From: an uncultured Pseudomonadales bacterium
GTDB lineage: Bacteria; Pseudomonadota; Gammaproteobacteria; Pseudomonadales; Azotimanducaceae
Direction of reading: 5' to 3'
Length of the DNA stretch: 64,000 bases
Assembly (NCBI GenBank): GCA_958296025.1
Contig: OY282430.1
Location: 310,001 to 374,000 of the forward strand
Positions 37,853 to 47,132 of the stretch are shown here, in pieces (within the stretch, counting starts at the first letter, position 1; each line of letters starts with the position of its first letter). Under the pieces are notes generated by a model. It was not told the DNA's origin and made no database searches. It worked only from the letters and a program-made list of their open reading frames with translations. A program made the translations under genes and the position numbers.

Positions 37853-38958
37853 CGACCTCCCTCCCTTTCATGGGTAAGCGGCAGAATGATGGAGAAGGCG
37901 GTTTTGCCCGGGTGGCTGGCGCATTCGATCATGCCCTGATGGCGACGCACGATGGTCTGAGTGATGGCCAGCCCCAGGCCGGTGCCGCTGGCGGTGCCGC
38001 TAATCATCGGATAGAACATGCGGTCTAGAAGCTGCTCTGGTATGCCCGGCCCGTTGTCCTCCACTTCAATGCTCACCACCAACCGATGCAGCCGCCCGTG
38101 AATGGTGAAGCGGCGCAGCGGTCTGGTGCGCAACCTGATCTGCGCATCGGCGACCCCCTCCAAGGCGATGCAGGCGTTGTTGACGATGTTGAGCAGCGCC
38201 TGGATCAACAGGTCCTCGTCGGCCTCGATACTGGGCAGGCTGGGATCATAGTCGCGCAGCAAACGCGCCTGCGCTACCGCCACGCTGTCCATCGCCACCC
38301 TGGCGACATGCTCAAACACCCGATGCACGTTGATTTTGGAGAGGTTGAGCGGCTTGCTGGGTCCCAGCATGGCGTCCACCAACCCCGTCAAACGGTCGCA
38401 TTCACGGATGATGACGCCGGTGTATTCCGCCAAATCGGGCCGTTCGAGTTCATGGGCGAGCAATTGCGCGGCGCCGCGAATGCCGCCCAAGGGATTCCTG
38501 ACCTCGTGGGCAAGGCCGCGCACCAAGCTGGCCGTGGTCTCCTGAACGTTGATGAGCCGGTCGTCTTGGTTGATGCGCCGCAAGCGATCGAGCGGCTGCG
38601 CCTCGATCAGCAGATCCCCAGCGTCATCCATGGGCGCACAGCTCAGATCAATCGCTAGAACGGCGCCGTGGCGCAGATGCAGGCTTTGCTGGCGCAGGGT
38701 GAAGGACCGCCCCGCCGCGGAGGCCGCCGCCATCCTAAGCCGCCCAACCATGGGCTCGGAATGATGAAAGAGCAGGCTAAGCGGCTCGCCCAACGCCCGA
38801 CCGCTGCTCATGCCGAACAAGGCCTCAGCGGCGGGATTCATCAACTTAAGCGTCCAGGACGGCGATAACACCAAGACAGCACTGGGCTGGTGCTCTAAGG
38901 CCCTCTGCGCAAGTTCCCCTTGCGCGGCGGCGGATTCTGTGACGGTTAATGGGCGCAC
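37849..38958 (-). CDS. ntrB: Nitrogen regulation sensor kinase/phosphatase NtrB
   Basis: Cytoplasmic histidine kinase controlled by PII protein, phosphorylating or dephosphorylating NtrC. It has an N-terminal PAS domain (about 25-125), the H-box RGLAHEVRNPLGG with the phosphorylated His, N-box LLNIVNNACIAL, and G-boxes VEDNGPGIP and GTGLGLAI. No membrane segment is seen. The GTG at 38958 gives 369 residues and an N-terminus of family length, with AGCGGATGG upstream; a TTG at 38997 is the longer alternative. Confidence 0.94.
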   Translation of the reverse strand: MRPLTVTESAAAQGELAQRALEHQPSAVLVLSPSWTLKLMNPAAEALFGMSSGRALGEPLSLLFHHSEPMVGRLRMAAASAAGRSFTLRQQSLHLRHGAVLAIDLSCAPMDDAGDLLIEAQPLDRLRRINQDDRLINVQETTASLVRGLAHEVRNPLGGIRGAAQLLAHELERPDLAEYTGVIIRECDRLTGLVDAMLGPSKPLNLSKINVHRVFEHVARVAMDSVAVAQARLLRDYDPSLPSIEADEDLLIQALLNIVNNACIALEGVADAQIRLRTRPLRRFTIHGRLHRLVVSIEVEDNGPGIPEQLLDRMFYPMISGTASGTGLGLAITQTIVRRHQGMIECASHPGKTAFSIILPLTHEREGGR

Positions 38959-39024
38959 AGGCCATCCGCTAGCAACATTCGGTCCACTTTCGACCAAGGA
39001 AACAGGGTCATGCCGGTCCCATTA

Positions 39025-39041
39025 TGCACCAAAATGGTGCA
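39025..39041. promoter_or_regulatory. NtrC binding site upstream of ntrBC
   Basis: TGCACCAAAATGGTGCA is a perfect palindrome matching the NtrC consensus (TGCACYA-N3-TRGTGCA form). It lies 67 bases before the ntrB start. In enteric bacteria a site at the same place lets NtrC control its own gene; here that role is inferred. Confidence 0.85.
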
Positions 39042-39190
39042 AGGCGGGTCCGTCCAAGCAACGAGAGAGGAAGATCGGGATGGTGGGTGCGGAACACGGG
39101 GTGTCGCCGTTTCAAGCTCGATGGCGCGGTCGTGACGCGGTTGGACAGCACTTGGCCACGCCCATTGGCGCGATTCCCGCGGTAGGAACG

Positions 39191-39625
39191 CTAGTGGAGG
39201 ATGGAGTGGCGCAGGAGGTGGAATTGGCTGGGTTGGCCCACGAAGACGATGGCGTCGGCGGCGTCAAGGATGTGCAGCCGCACTTGATGAGTTCCCCGGT
39301 CAACATCCGTTAAGTGGAACCGGGCCGAGGCTTGGGGTTGTCCGTGGGGTGCGCCGTCGAACAGGAGTTGAACGCGGTGGTCGGGGCGCAGGGCGGGAAT
39401 GATGCGGGCCTCCACCCTCAGCTGGCCGTCATTGGCGCGCACCGCCGCATCGTCTGCCGGAAAGACGATCGCGGCGCTGACGTAGGGCTTGCCGGTGCTG
39501 GCGGACCAAGCTGACGGGGCCGCAAGCAACAGGACAAGGGCGCCGGCTGCGATGCCCAAGTTGTGCCGCCTGCCGCCGCTGCGAGCCCCGACTCCGCCGT
39601 TCCCTGATCCCCATGCGCACATCAT
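39191..39625 (-). CDS. Exported protein resembling the C-terminal half of a glnA-linked DUF4124-type protein
   Basis: A 144-residue protein with a signal-like hydrophobic segment (GIAAGALVLLLAAPSAWSA, about 23-41). A beta-sandwich-like domain follows, with VFPADDAAVRANDGQLRV and the ending FHLLRHSIL. In Pseudomonas-type genomes a longer protein after glnA has an N-terminal DUF4124 domain and this same C-terminal pattern. Here the DUF4124 part is absent, so the protein is either a natural short form or reduced. It lies between the glnA terminator and the ntrB regulatory region. Confidence 0.65.
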   Translation of the reverse strand: MMCAWGSGNGGVGARSGGRRHNLGIAAGALVLLLAAPSAWSASTGKPYVSAAIVFPADDAAVRANDGQLRVEARIIPALRPDHRVQLLFDGAPHGQPQASARFHLTDVDRGTHQVRLHILDAADAIVFVGQPSQFHLLRHSILH

Positions 39626-39639
39626 GTCGGTCGCCCCCC

Positions 39640-39676
39640 AAAAAAAAGCCCCGGAACGTTGCCATTCTGGGGCTTG
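39640..39676 (-). terminator. Rho-independent terminator after glnA
   Basis: On the minus strand AAGCCCC and GGGGCTT pair around a 16-base loop and are followed by a run of eight T. It lies 104 bases past the glnA stop and just before the next gene on the strand, so it separates glnA from the exported protein gene. Confidence 0.85.
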
Positions 39677-39779
39677 TTTTGGGTGGTGTCTGTAGGAAAT
39701 TGTCCCTACTTTTCGCCTTCACTTCGGGAAAGCTGCTGCAGCCGTGCGCCACCCCGCACCGACGGGAAGCAACGCCTTC

Positions 39780-41192
39780 CTACACGGAGTAGTACATCTC
39801 GAACTCCACCGGATGGGTGGTGGCGTTCAGGTAGTCCACCTCCTCCTGCTTGAGTTCCAAGTAGCCGTCGATCATGGAATTGGTGAAGACGCCGCCGGCC
39901 AGCAGGAAATCCCGGTCCGCATCCAAGGCGGCCAAAGCCTGCTCCAAGGAGTTGGCCACAGTGGGTACGCCTTGGAGCTCCTCCGGGGGCAGGTCGTAGA
40001 GATCCTTGTCGAAGGAGTCTCCAGGGTGGATTTCATTGGTGATGCCGTCCAGTCCAGCCATCAGCATGGCCGCGAAGGTCAGGTAGGGGTTGCCGGTGCT
40101 GTCCGGGAAGCGCACCTCCACCCGGTAGGCCTTGGGATCACCCCCCTGAACGTAGGGAATGCGCACCGAAGCGGAGCGATTGCGGGCCGAGTAGGCCAAC
40201 AGCACCGGTGCCTCAAAGCCGGGCACCAGCCGCTTGTAGGAGTTGGTGCTGGCGTTGGAGAAGGCGTTGATGGCCCGGGCGTGCTTGATGACCCCGCCGA
40301 TGTAGAACAGCGCCGTCTCCGAAAGACCGGCGTAGCCGTCCCCGTGGAAGACATTGACGCCGTCGGCGAATATGGACTGATGCACATGCATGCCGTTGCC
40401 GTTGTCTCCGACGATGGGCTTGGGCATGAAGGTGGCCGTCTTGCCGTAGGCGTCCGCCACGTTGTGGACGCAATACTTGTAGATTTGCGTTTCGTCCGCC
40501 TTGCGCACCAAGGTGTTGAAGCGCACCCCGATCTCAGCTTGGCAGGCGGTGCCCACCTCGTGGTGGTGGACCTCCACCTCCAGGCCCATGGACTGCATCG
40601 CCGCGCACATGGCGGAGCGCAGGTCCGCCGCCGAGTCCACCGGCGGCACCGGGAAGTAGCCGCCCTTGACCCGAGGCCGGTGGCCGAGGTTGCCGCCCTC
40701 GAAGTCCGAGCCGGACTCCCAAGCGGCTTCCTCCGAACTAATGGAGTAGGAGCTGCCGCTGATATCGACCTTGAACTTGACATCGTCAAAGACGAAGAAT
40801 TCGCTTTCCGGGCCGAAATAGGCGGTGTCGCCGATGCCGGTGGAGGCTAGGTAGGCTTCCGCTTTCTTCGCCACCGAGCGTGGGTCCCGCTCGTATGGCT
40901 GCATGGTGGTTGGCTCGACGATGTCGCAGCGCAGGTTGAGCGTCGGCTCGTCCCGGAACGGATCCATCACCGCCGTCTCGTCATCCGGCATCAGGATCAT
41001 GTCCGACTCGTTGATGGACTTCCAGCCGGAAATGGACGAGCCGTCAAACATCACACCGTCGGCCAACGCATCCGCGTCGATCCGGTTCGCCGGAAGGGTG
41101 GTGTGCTGCTCCTTCCCGCGTGGGTCCGTGAAGCGCACATCGACCCACTTCACGTCGTTGTCCTCGATCATTTGCAGTGTTTTGTCAGACAT
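39780..41192 (-). CDS. glnA: Glutamine synthetase type I GlnA
   Basis: Makes glutamine from glutamate and ammonia with ATP; the main route of ammonium assimilation. The 470-residue class I-beta protein has [21 protein letters not shown] with metal-binding Glu residues, [24 protein letters not shown] and [21 protein letters not shown]. The adenylylated tyrosine is in [10 protein letters not shown] near the C-terminus, so regulation by GlnE is expected. GGGGGA precedes the ATG at 41192. Upstream lie a sigma-54 promoter and two NtrC sites. Confidence 0.97.
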   Translation of the reverse strand: MSDKTLQMIEDNDVKWVDVRFTDPRGKEQHTTLPANRIDADALADGVMFDGSSISGWKSINESDMILMPDDETAVMDPFRDEPTLNLRCDIVEPTTMQPYERDPRSVAKKAEAYLASTGIGDTAYFGPESEFFVFDDVKFKVDISGSSYSISSEEAAWESGSDFEGGNLGHRPRVKGGYFPVPPVDSAADLRSAMCAAMQSMGLEVEVHHHEVGTACQAEIGVRFNTLVRKADETQIYKYCVHNVADAYGKTATFMPKPIVGDNGNGMHVHQSIFADGVNVFHGDGYAGLSETALFYIGGVIKHARAINAFSNASTNSYKRLVPGFEAPVLLAYSARNRSASVRIPYVQGGDPKAYRVEVRFPDSTGNPYLTFAAMLMAGLDGITNEIHPGDSFDKDLYDLPPEELQGVPTVANSLEQALAALDADRDFLLAGGVFTNSMIDGYLELKQEEVDYLNATTHPVEFEMYYSV

Positions 41193-41258
41193 TTTTCCCC
41201 CTATTGGCAGTTCAAGTTGATTTTCCGCGCCAGCAACCCTATGGTCTGGCGGTGCCAA

Positions 41259-41274
41259 GGCAACAACCATGCCA
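41259..41274 (-). promoter_or_regulatory. Sigma-54 (-24/-12) promoter of glnA
   Basis: On the minus strand TGGCATGGTTGTTGCC matches TGGCAC-N5-TTGCW with GG and GC ten bases apart. It lies 67 bases before the glnA start codon and about 110-140 bases downstream of the two NtrC sites, the same spacing type as glnAp2 of enteric bacteria. Confidence 0.8.
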
Positions 41275-41382
41275 TGCTATTGTGCCATCGGTGAAATAGC
41301 TACCGCAATGTGCGCTCCTTGGCCGATTCTTCGCCGGATTCCTTACGCAATCCGGTCACGCACAGGCATGACGCCCTAGGGA

Positions 41383-41412
41383 TGCACAAAATTGGTGCGC
41401 CATTTCGGTGCG
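41383..41412. promoter_or_regulatory. Two overlapping NtrC binding sites upstream of glnA
   Basis: TGCACAAAATTGGTGCG at 41383-41399 and TGCGCCATTTCGGTGCG at 41396-41412 both fit the dyad TGCRC-N5-7-GGTGCR and share four bases. Their position upstream of the sigma-54 promoter fits an enhancer. The second is the weaker match. Confidence 0.75.
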
Positions 41413-41443
41413 CTGCCCGAAAACAGGGCGGCACAGCCGACGA

Positions 41444-41674
41444 TCACCGTATTTTGACACGAATGCGGATCTCGTCGCCGGATTGGGCGCTCTCCACCAG
41501 CTCATGGCCATGCACCCGGCACCAGGCCGGCAGGTCCTGCAGGGTGCCAGGGTCCGTGGCCATGACATCCAGCAAGGTGCCTGGGGCCAAGGCGGCGATC
41601 CGGTCCTGGGTTCTGATCACCGGCAACGGGCACAGCAGCCCCCGCGCATCCAAGACTTCCGGGGTTTCACACAT
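41444..41674 (-). CDS. TusA/SirA-family sulfur carrier protein
   Basis: A 76-residue protein of the TusA fold, with the persulfide-forming Cys in LDARGLLCPLPVI and a typical C-terminal beta strand. In E. coli TusA relays sulfur for tRNA 2-thiouridine; related proteins serve other thiolation routes. It overlaps the end of a PP-loop thiolase-like gene by eight bases, which suggests that it delivers sulfur to that enzyme. Confidence 0.88.
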   Translation of the reverse strand: MCETPEVLDARGLLCPLPVIRTQDRIAALAPGTLLDVMATDPGTLQDLPAWCRVHGHELVESAQSGDEIRIRVKIR

Positions 41675-42716
41675 GCCAAGCGGTCGGAATTTCCGTGGGT
41701 GCGAAGGGCGCCACCTGCAACTCCTGCCGCCGACCGTCGGTCTGTTCCGCTGCCACCGTCACCGATGCGGCGTTGCGGCCTTGGCTGTAACGGGCCACCA
41801 CGCGGGCGGCTAGGCTGATGTCGGCGGACGAGGGGGCGCCGTCGATCAGGCACAACGGCCCTTCGTGGCTGACGGGCTTGAGCGCCGTGAACTGCCTGCG
41901 GTAACCCTCCAGGTAGTGGTTCTCCCCCTTCTCCCGGCCGACGATCAGCTTGAAGTGCGGCGCCGGGCGGATGTGGCGGCCCACCTTCAATAGCATGATG
42001 TCGTCCAGCGCATAGTCCTTATGGCCTTGGGCGTCCCAAAGATCGGCCAGCTTGCGGCTGTATTGGGCGTCCGTTAGGAAGCAGCAGCCGCCCGCCGGCT
42101 GCGCCCACTCGTTGAAGCCGAAGCGTAGGGCAAGTTCGATCTGCGGCTTGCGGTTGCGCCCTTGGAAGCCGTGTAGGGCGTTGCGGTCCACCCAGCCTTC
42201 CCGCTCCGGCAGGGTGGGCGGCAGGTTGCGGGCGCACAGGGGCCGCAACAAGCGGTCTTCGGCCCCGGACTCCTTGGCGATGAGAGGCATCGTGTCTTTG
42301 CGCTGGCTTTTGGGCCGCTGGCCGATGACCTCCCCGGTGACGATGAAGTCGAAACCGTTGTCCTGCATGAAGCCCCAGGCCAGGGCCTTTTTGACCATGA
42401 AAATCTTACAGTCGAGACAGGGGTTCAAGTGCTGTCCGTAGCCGTGCTCGGGATTCAGCAGAATCCGCTTGTATTCCTCGATGACGTCGATGATGTGCAG
42501 CTTGATGCCCAGCTGCTCCGCTACCCAAAGGGCGTTGTTGCGCTTGGGCGCCCTGCCCTTGCGCTTGCGGATGGCGTGGGTGTGCCCCTCAACGCAGAAG
42601 CCAGTGAAGAAGTTGACGCCCTCCACATGTACGCCCTGCTCCATGACCACCTTGGCGGCCAGCATGGAGTCCAGCCCCCCGGAAATGAGGGCAACGGCTT
42701 TGATCGGGTTGCTCAT
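41667..42716 (-). CDS. PP-loop ATPase, tRNA thiouridylase (MnmA/ThiI)-like
   Basis: A 349-residue protein with the ATP pyrophosphatase loop VALISGGLDSMLAA (SGGLDS at 12-17). A Cys motif NPCLDCKIFMVKKA lies in the position of the PCxxCN/CxxC thiolation residues, and DFIVTGEVIGQRPKSQ is characteristic of the MnmA-like relatives. A further Cys pair follows in AGGCCFLTD. It is not MnmA itself, being shorter and differing in the catalytic loops. The overlapping TusA-type gene supports a role in RNA thiolation. The substrate nucleoside is unknown. The ATG at 42716 was chosen over an upstream frame opening because the PP-loop then begins at residue 10. Confidence 0.82.
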   Translation of the reverse strand: MSNPIKAVALISGGLDSMLAAKVVMEQGVHVEGVNFFTGFCVEGHTHAIRKRKGRAPKRNNALWVAEQLGIKLHIIDVIEEYKRILLNPEHGYGQHLNPCLDCKIFMVKKALAWGFMQDNGFDFIVTGEVIGQRPKSQRKDTMPLIAKESGAEDRLLRPLCARNLPPTLPEREGWVDRNALHGFQGRNRKPQIELALRFGFNEWAQPAGGCCFLTDAQYSRKLADLWDAQGHKDYALDDIMLLKVGRHIRPAPHFKLIVGREKGENHYLEGYRRQFTALKPVSHEGPLCLIDGAPSSADISLAARVVARYSQGRNAASVTVAAEQTDGRRQELQVAPFAPTEIPTAWHV

Positions 42717-42825
42717 GGCGCTGAACTGGCGACGATGCAGGTTGCGCAGTGTAGTGCGGCAGGGGGTTAGTCGCAATGACTTGATGGGGCCGGGGCGCTC
42801 GCTATCCAAGTATCTTCATTACCGG

Positions 42826-42878
42826 GAAACGAAAGTCCCGCGCAGCCAAACCCACTTATTTGCGGGACAGGACACTAG
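42826..42878 (+). repeat. Dispersed repeat copy B, longest copy, with hairpin
   Basis: Holds the left part shared with 24599-24630 and the right core shared with 22029-22045, 57487-57506 and 62567-62589. GTCCCGC at 42835-42841 and GCGGGAC at 42862-42868 are inverted repeats that could form a seven-pair stem with a 20-base loop. The end of msrQ reads through its right part: the stop codon is 42856-42858. Confidence 0.75.
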
Positions 42879-43494
42879 TGTCAACAGCGCTTCTCTGCTT
42901 GCGCTTAGCCCGAGCGTCAAGCAGCCGGTCAGCAAACAGTAGCGCCAGCCAAGCGGCGTAAAGGGCCACCTCGCCGTAGCCGTCCTTGGTCAGCCACCAG
43001 AAGTGGATGACGCCAAGGGCGCAGGCGGGATACATCAGGCGATGCAATTGGCGCCAGCGCCGCCGCAGCCGCCGTTGCCAGCCGTTGGTGGAGGTGACGG
43101 CCAGCGCCAGCAGCATCAACAGGGCGGCGAAGCCCACCGTGATGTAGGGCCGTTCCGCCAATTCCTCGACGACTAGGCGCCAGTCAAACTCGGTGAAGAA
43201 CCACAGGTAGAACAGGAAGTGCAGGGCCAGATACGCGAAGGCGAACAGGCCGACCAGGCGGCGGATGCGCAGCAGTGGCGGGTAGCCGAGGCGGCGGCGT
43301 AGAGTGGAGATGCTCAAGGCTGCCAGCAGGACGCGGATGCCCCATTGGCCAAGAAACAACAGCACCGCCTCCCCTGGGTCCGCGCCCAAGGCCGAGCCGG
43401 GCACCTGCGTCTCCTGGAGAACGGCCAGCGCCAACCAAGCCAAGGGCAGACTGAGCAGCACCCAAGCAGCGGGTTTCAGCAAGCGATCCTTCAA
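42856..43494 (-). CDS. msrQ: MsrQ, membrane haem subunit of periplasmic methionine sulfoxide reductase
   Basis: Inner-membrane b-type cytochrome of the ferric reductase-like family that supplies electrons to MsrP. The 212-residue protein has about six hydrophobic segments with paired histidines, for example [12 protein letters not shown] and [18 protein letters not shown]. It overlaps msrP by four bases. The last codons, from about DTS-VLSRK to the stop, lie in the dispersed repeat, so the original C-terminus may have been replaced. Confidence 0.93.
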   Translation of the reverse strand: MKDRLLKPAAWVLLSLPLAWLALAVLQETQVPGSALGADPGEAVLLFLGQWGIRVLLAALSISTLRRRLGYPPLLRIRRLVGLFAFAYLALHFLFYLWFFTEFDWRLVVEELAERPYITVGFAALLMLLALAVTSTNGWQRRLRRRWRQLHRLMYPACALGVIHFWWLTKDGYGEVALYAAWLALLFADRLLDARAKRKQRSAVDTSVLSRK

Positions 43495-44432
43495 TAGAAC
43501 TTCGTCAAATCCATTCCGGCGTACAGCCCCGCCACCTGTTCGGCGTAGCCGTTGAAGGGCCGGGTGGGGATGCGGTTGGGGTTGAACAGGCTGCCGGGCA
43601 AGCGGCGTTCGCTAGCTTGGCTCCAGCGGGGGTGGTCCACAGCCGGGTTCACGTTGGCGTAGAAGCCGTACTCCTGGGGCGCCAGCAGGTTCCAGGTGTT
43701 GCGCGGTTGGCGGCGAGTGAAGCGGATCTTGACGATGGACTTGACGGACTTGAAGCCATACTTCCAAGGCACCATCAGCCGCCAAGGCGCTCCGTTTTGA
43801 TTGGGTAGCGGCTTGCCGTACACGCCGGTGACCATCAGCGCCAAGGGATGGTAGGCCTCGTCCAAGCGCAGGCCCTCCACATAGGGCCAGTCGATGCCGC
43901 TGAACAGGGAACGTTGGCCGCGCATCTCGCTGGGGCGGTGCAGGGTGGTGAACTCCACATACTTGGCGTGGCCGGTCGGCTCGAACTGCGTCAGCACCTG
44001 CTTGAGCGGTATGCCGGTCCAGGGCACCACCATGGACCAAGCCTCCACGCAGCGAAAGCGGTAGATGCGCTCCTCTTGGGGCAGCCCCTTGATGACGTCC
44101 TCATAGGCAAACTGGCCAGTCTTGGCCGCCTCTCCCTCTACCTCCACGGCCCAGGGGTCCGTGGTCATCTCGTGGGCGTAGCGGGCGGGGTCGTCCTTGT
44201 CCGTGCCGAACTCGTAAAAGTTGTTGTAGCTGGTGACGATGTCCAGCGGGGTCAGCGGCTCCCCCAGCTCGCTGGCCCTTTCCTCATAGGATAGCTTGGC
44301 TAGGGCGGCGGGAGCGGCCAAGCTGGCGCCGGTGGCTAAGGCTAGTTCCTTGACGAAGCGGCGTCTGGAGCGGAACACGGCCTCCGGGGTGACTTCCGAG
44401 GCCGGCATGTCGGGACGGCGTTGGATGAGCAT
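43491..44432 (-). CDS. msrP: Protein-methionine-sulfoxide reductase catalytic subunit MsrP
   Basis: Periplasmic molybdopterin enzyme that repairs oxidised methionine in exported proteins. The 313-residue precursor has a Tat leader ([20 protein letters not shown], about 22-41). The molybdenum-ligand Cys128 is in [15 protein letters not shown], and the C-terminal part has [12 protein letters not shown]. It is encoded nine bases after pssA and overlaps msrQ, the order seen in Pseudomonas. Confidence 0.95.
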   Translation of the reverse strand: MLIQRRPDMPASEVTPEAVFRSRRRFVKELALATGASLAAPAALAKLSYEERASELGEPLTPLDIVTSYNNFYEFGTDKDDPARYAHEMTTDPWAVEVEGEAAKTGQFAYEDVIKGLPQEERIYRFRCVEAWSMVVPWTGIPLKQVLTQFEPTGHAKYVEFTTLHRPSEMRGQRSLFSGIDWPYVEGLRLDEAYHPLALMVTGVYGKPLPNQNGAPWRLMVPWKYGFKSVKSIVKIRFTRRQPRNTWNLLAPQEYGFYANVNPAVDHPRWSQASERRLPGSLFNPNRIPTRPFNGYAEQVAGLYAGMDLTKFY

Positions 44433-44441
44433 AAGCGGCTC

Positions 44442-45389
44442 CTATAGGTTGGACTTGCCCTGCTGTGGAAGGCGTTGGCCAGCGAGGCGACGTCTCATAG
44501 CCCAGCGCCAAACGAACTGCGCCGGGGCGGAAAGGGCGTAGCCGGTGAACAGCAGCAGCAGGATCAGGGGCGGATCCCACAGCAGGATGGCGAAGGACAG
44601 CACCACAAGCACTAGGAAGACAAAGGGCACCCGGCCCTTCAAGCCGATTCGCTTGGGCGAGAAGTACGCGAAGTTGGACACCATCAGCAGGGCGAGGACA
44701 GCGGTGGCCAAGCCCACGGCGGATGCTGAAACCCAGTTCGGTGCGCCGGCGGCTTGGTCGGTCCAAACCCACAGGATGCAGGCGAGCACCGCCGCAGCTG
44801 CCGGCGAAGGCAGGCCGGTGAAGCTGGCGAGGTTGCCTTGGGTGTTGAAGCGCGCCAAGCGTAGAGCGGTGCAAGCGATGTACAGAAAGGTCAGCACCCA
44901 ACCCAACTGCCCAAGATTGGCAAGGCCCCAGGAAAAGAGCACGAAAGCCGGCGCCACGCCGAAGGCCACCATGTCCGATAGGCTGTCGTACTGTGCGCCG
45001 AAGTTGCTCTGGGTGCGGGTTAGCCGGGCTACCCGACCATCTGCTGCGTCCAGCACGACGGAGGCCAGGATGGCCAGCGCCGCGGCGCCAAAGCGCCCGT
45101 TCATGCCGGCAATGGTGGCGTAGAAGCCGGCGAACAGGGATGCCGTGGTGATGATGTTGGGCAGCAGGAAGATGCCGCGCCGCCGGACGCTTTGCTTTCC
45201 GGGCTGCCAGTTCTGCGCGGTGGATGCGTCAGGGCTAGGCTGGTTGCGCTGTTTTTGGGATGCGCCGAAGGGCTGGCTTGCGCTTGGCGGGCGGTCGCTT
45301 GTGGAGTTGGATTGCGCGGCCGCCGACTGTTCGCCGGGTTCCTCAACCCCGCCCACAGCCCGCAGCCTGGGATTCTCCGGCTTGTTCAT
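44442..45389 (-). CDS. pssA: CDP-diacylglycerol-serine O-phosphatidyltransferase PssA (type II)
   Basis: Integral membrane enzyme making phosphatidylserine, the precursor of phosphatidylethanolamine. The CDP-alcohol phosphotransferase motif DG-x2-AR-x8-G-x3-D-x3-D is complete in DAADGRVARLTRTQSNFGAQ followed by YDSLSD. About seven hydrophobic segments are visible. An N-terminal tail of about 70 residues is rich in Ser, Pro and Gln and has no membrane segment. The ATG at 45389 was chosen over 45401 because GGAGGG lies six bases upstream. It follows ilvC by 72 bases, a common arrangement. Confidence 0.93.
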   Translation of the reverse strand: MNKPENPRLRAVGGVEEPGEQSAAAQSNSTSDRPPSASQPFGASQKQRNQPSPDASTAQNWQPGKQSVRRRGIFLLPNIITTASLFAGFYATIAGMNGRFGAAALAILASVVLDAADGRVARLTRTQSNFGAQYDSLSDMVAFGVAPAFVLFSWGLANLGQLGWVLTFLYIACTALRLARFNTQGNLASFTGLPSPAAAAVLACILWVWTDQAAGAPNWVSASAVGLATAVLALLMVSNFAYFSPKRIGLKGRVPFVFLVLVVLSFAILLWDPPLILLLLFTGYALSAPAQFVWRWAMRRRLAGQRLPQQGKSNL

Positions 45390-45461
45390 GTGGCCCTCCA
45401 TCGGGGCCCCCAGAGGGGCCGCCGAATTCGTTGTTTACCGCCCCACGTCACTGGGGATGCT

Positions 45462-46532
<1,071 letters not shown>

Positions 46533-46637
46533 GCCCTGTGTCTGGCTTCGTAGTCCTTTTGCTCTAGTGCGGCAATCCTAGCCCGAATTAGAGGGCATGG
46601 CGGGGCTGAACCCCTGGCGCCCGTTGCAGAAGGCCGG

Positions 46638-47132
46638 TCACGCGCTCAGCACTTTTTCCCCGCGGCTGATGCCGGAGACGCCGGAGCGCACCACTTCGAC
46701 CACCGCCGCCTGGTCGATGGCGCGCAGGAAGGCGTCCAGCTTATCGCTGGCGCCGGTCAACTGCACGGTGTAGGCGCTGGCGGTCACATCGACGATCTGG
46801 CCGCGGAAGATGTCGCAAGTGCGCTTCACCTCCGCCCGGGCCGGCCCCTCCGCACGGATCTTGACGAACATCATCTCCCGCTCAATGTGGGCGGACTCGT
46901 GCAGGTCCAGCACCCTGACCACCTCAATGAGCCGGTTCAGGTGCTTGGTGATCTGCTCGATCTTCTTGTCCGATCCTTCGGTGGTGATGGTCACCCGGGA
47001 CAGGGTGGCGTCCTCCGTGGGCGCCACCGTCAAGGTCTCGATGTTGTAGTTGCGCTGCGCGAACAGCCCGATGACCCGCGACAAGGCCCCGGCTTCGTTC
47101 TCCAGCAGCACGGCGAGGGTGCGGCGCTTCAC
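46638..47132 (-). CDS. ilvH: Acetolactate synthase small (regulatory) subunit
   Basis: Binds valine and gives feedback control of acetolactate synthase. The 164-residue protein has the ACT domain RTLAVLLENEAGALSRVIGLFAQRNYNIETL at the N-terminus and a second ACT-like domain. The GTG at 47132 overlaps the stop of the large-subunit gene by three bases, so both subunits are translationally coupled. The length matches IlvH rather than the short IlvN. Confidence 0.96.
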   Translation of the reverse strand: MKRRTLAVLLENEAGALSRVIGLFAQRNYNIETLTVAPTEDATLSRVTITTEGSDKKIEQITKHLNRLIEVVRVLDLHESAHIEREMMFVKIRAEGPARAEVKRTCDIFRGQIVDVTASAYTVQLTGASDKLDAFLRAIDQAAVVEVVRSGVSGISRGEKVLSA

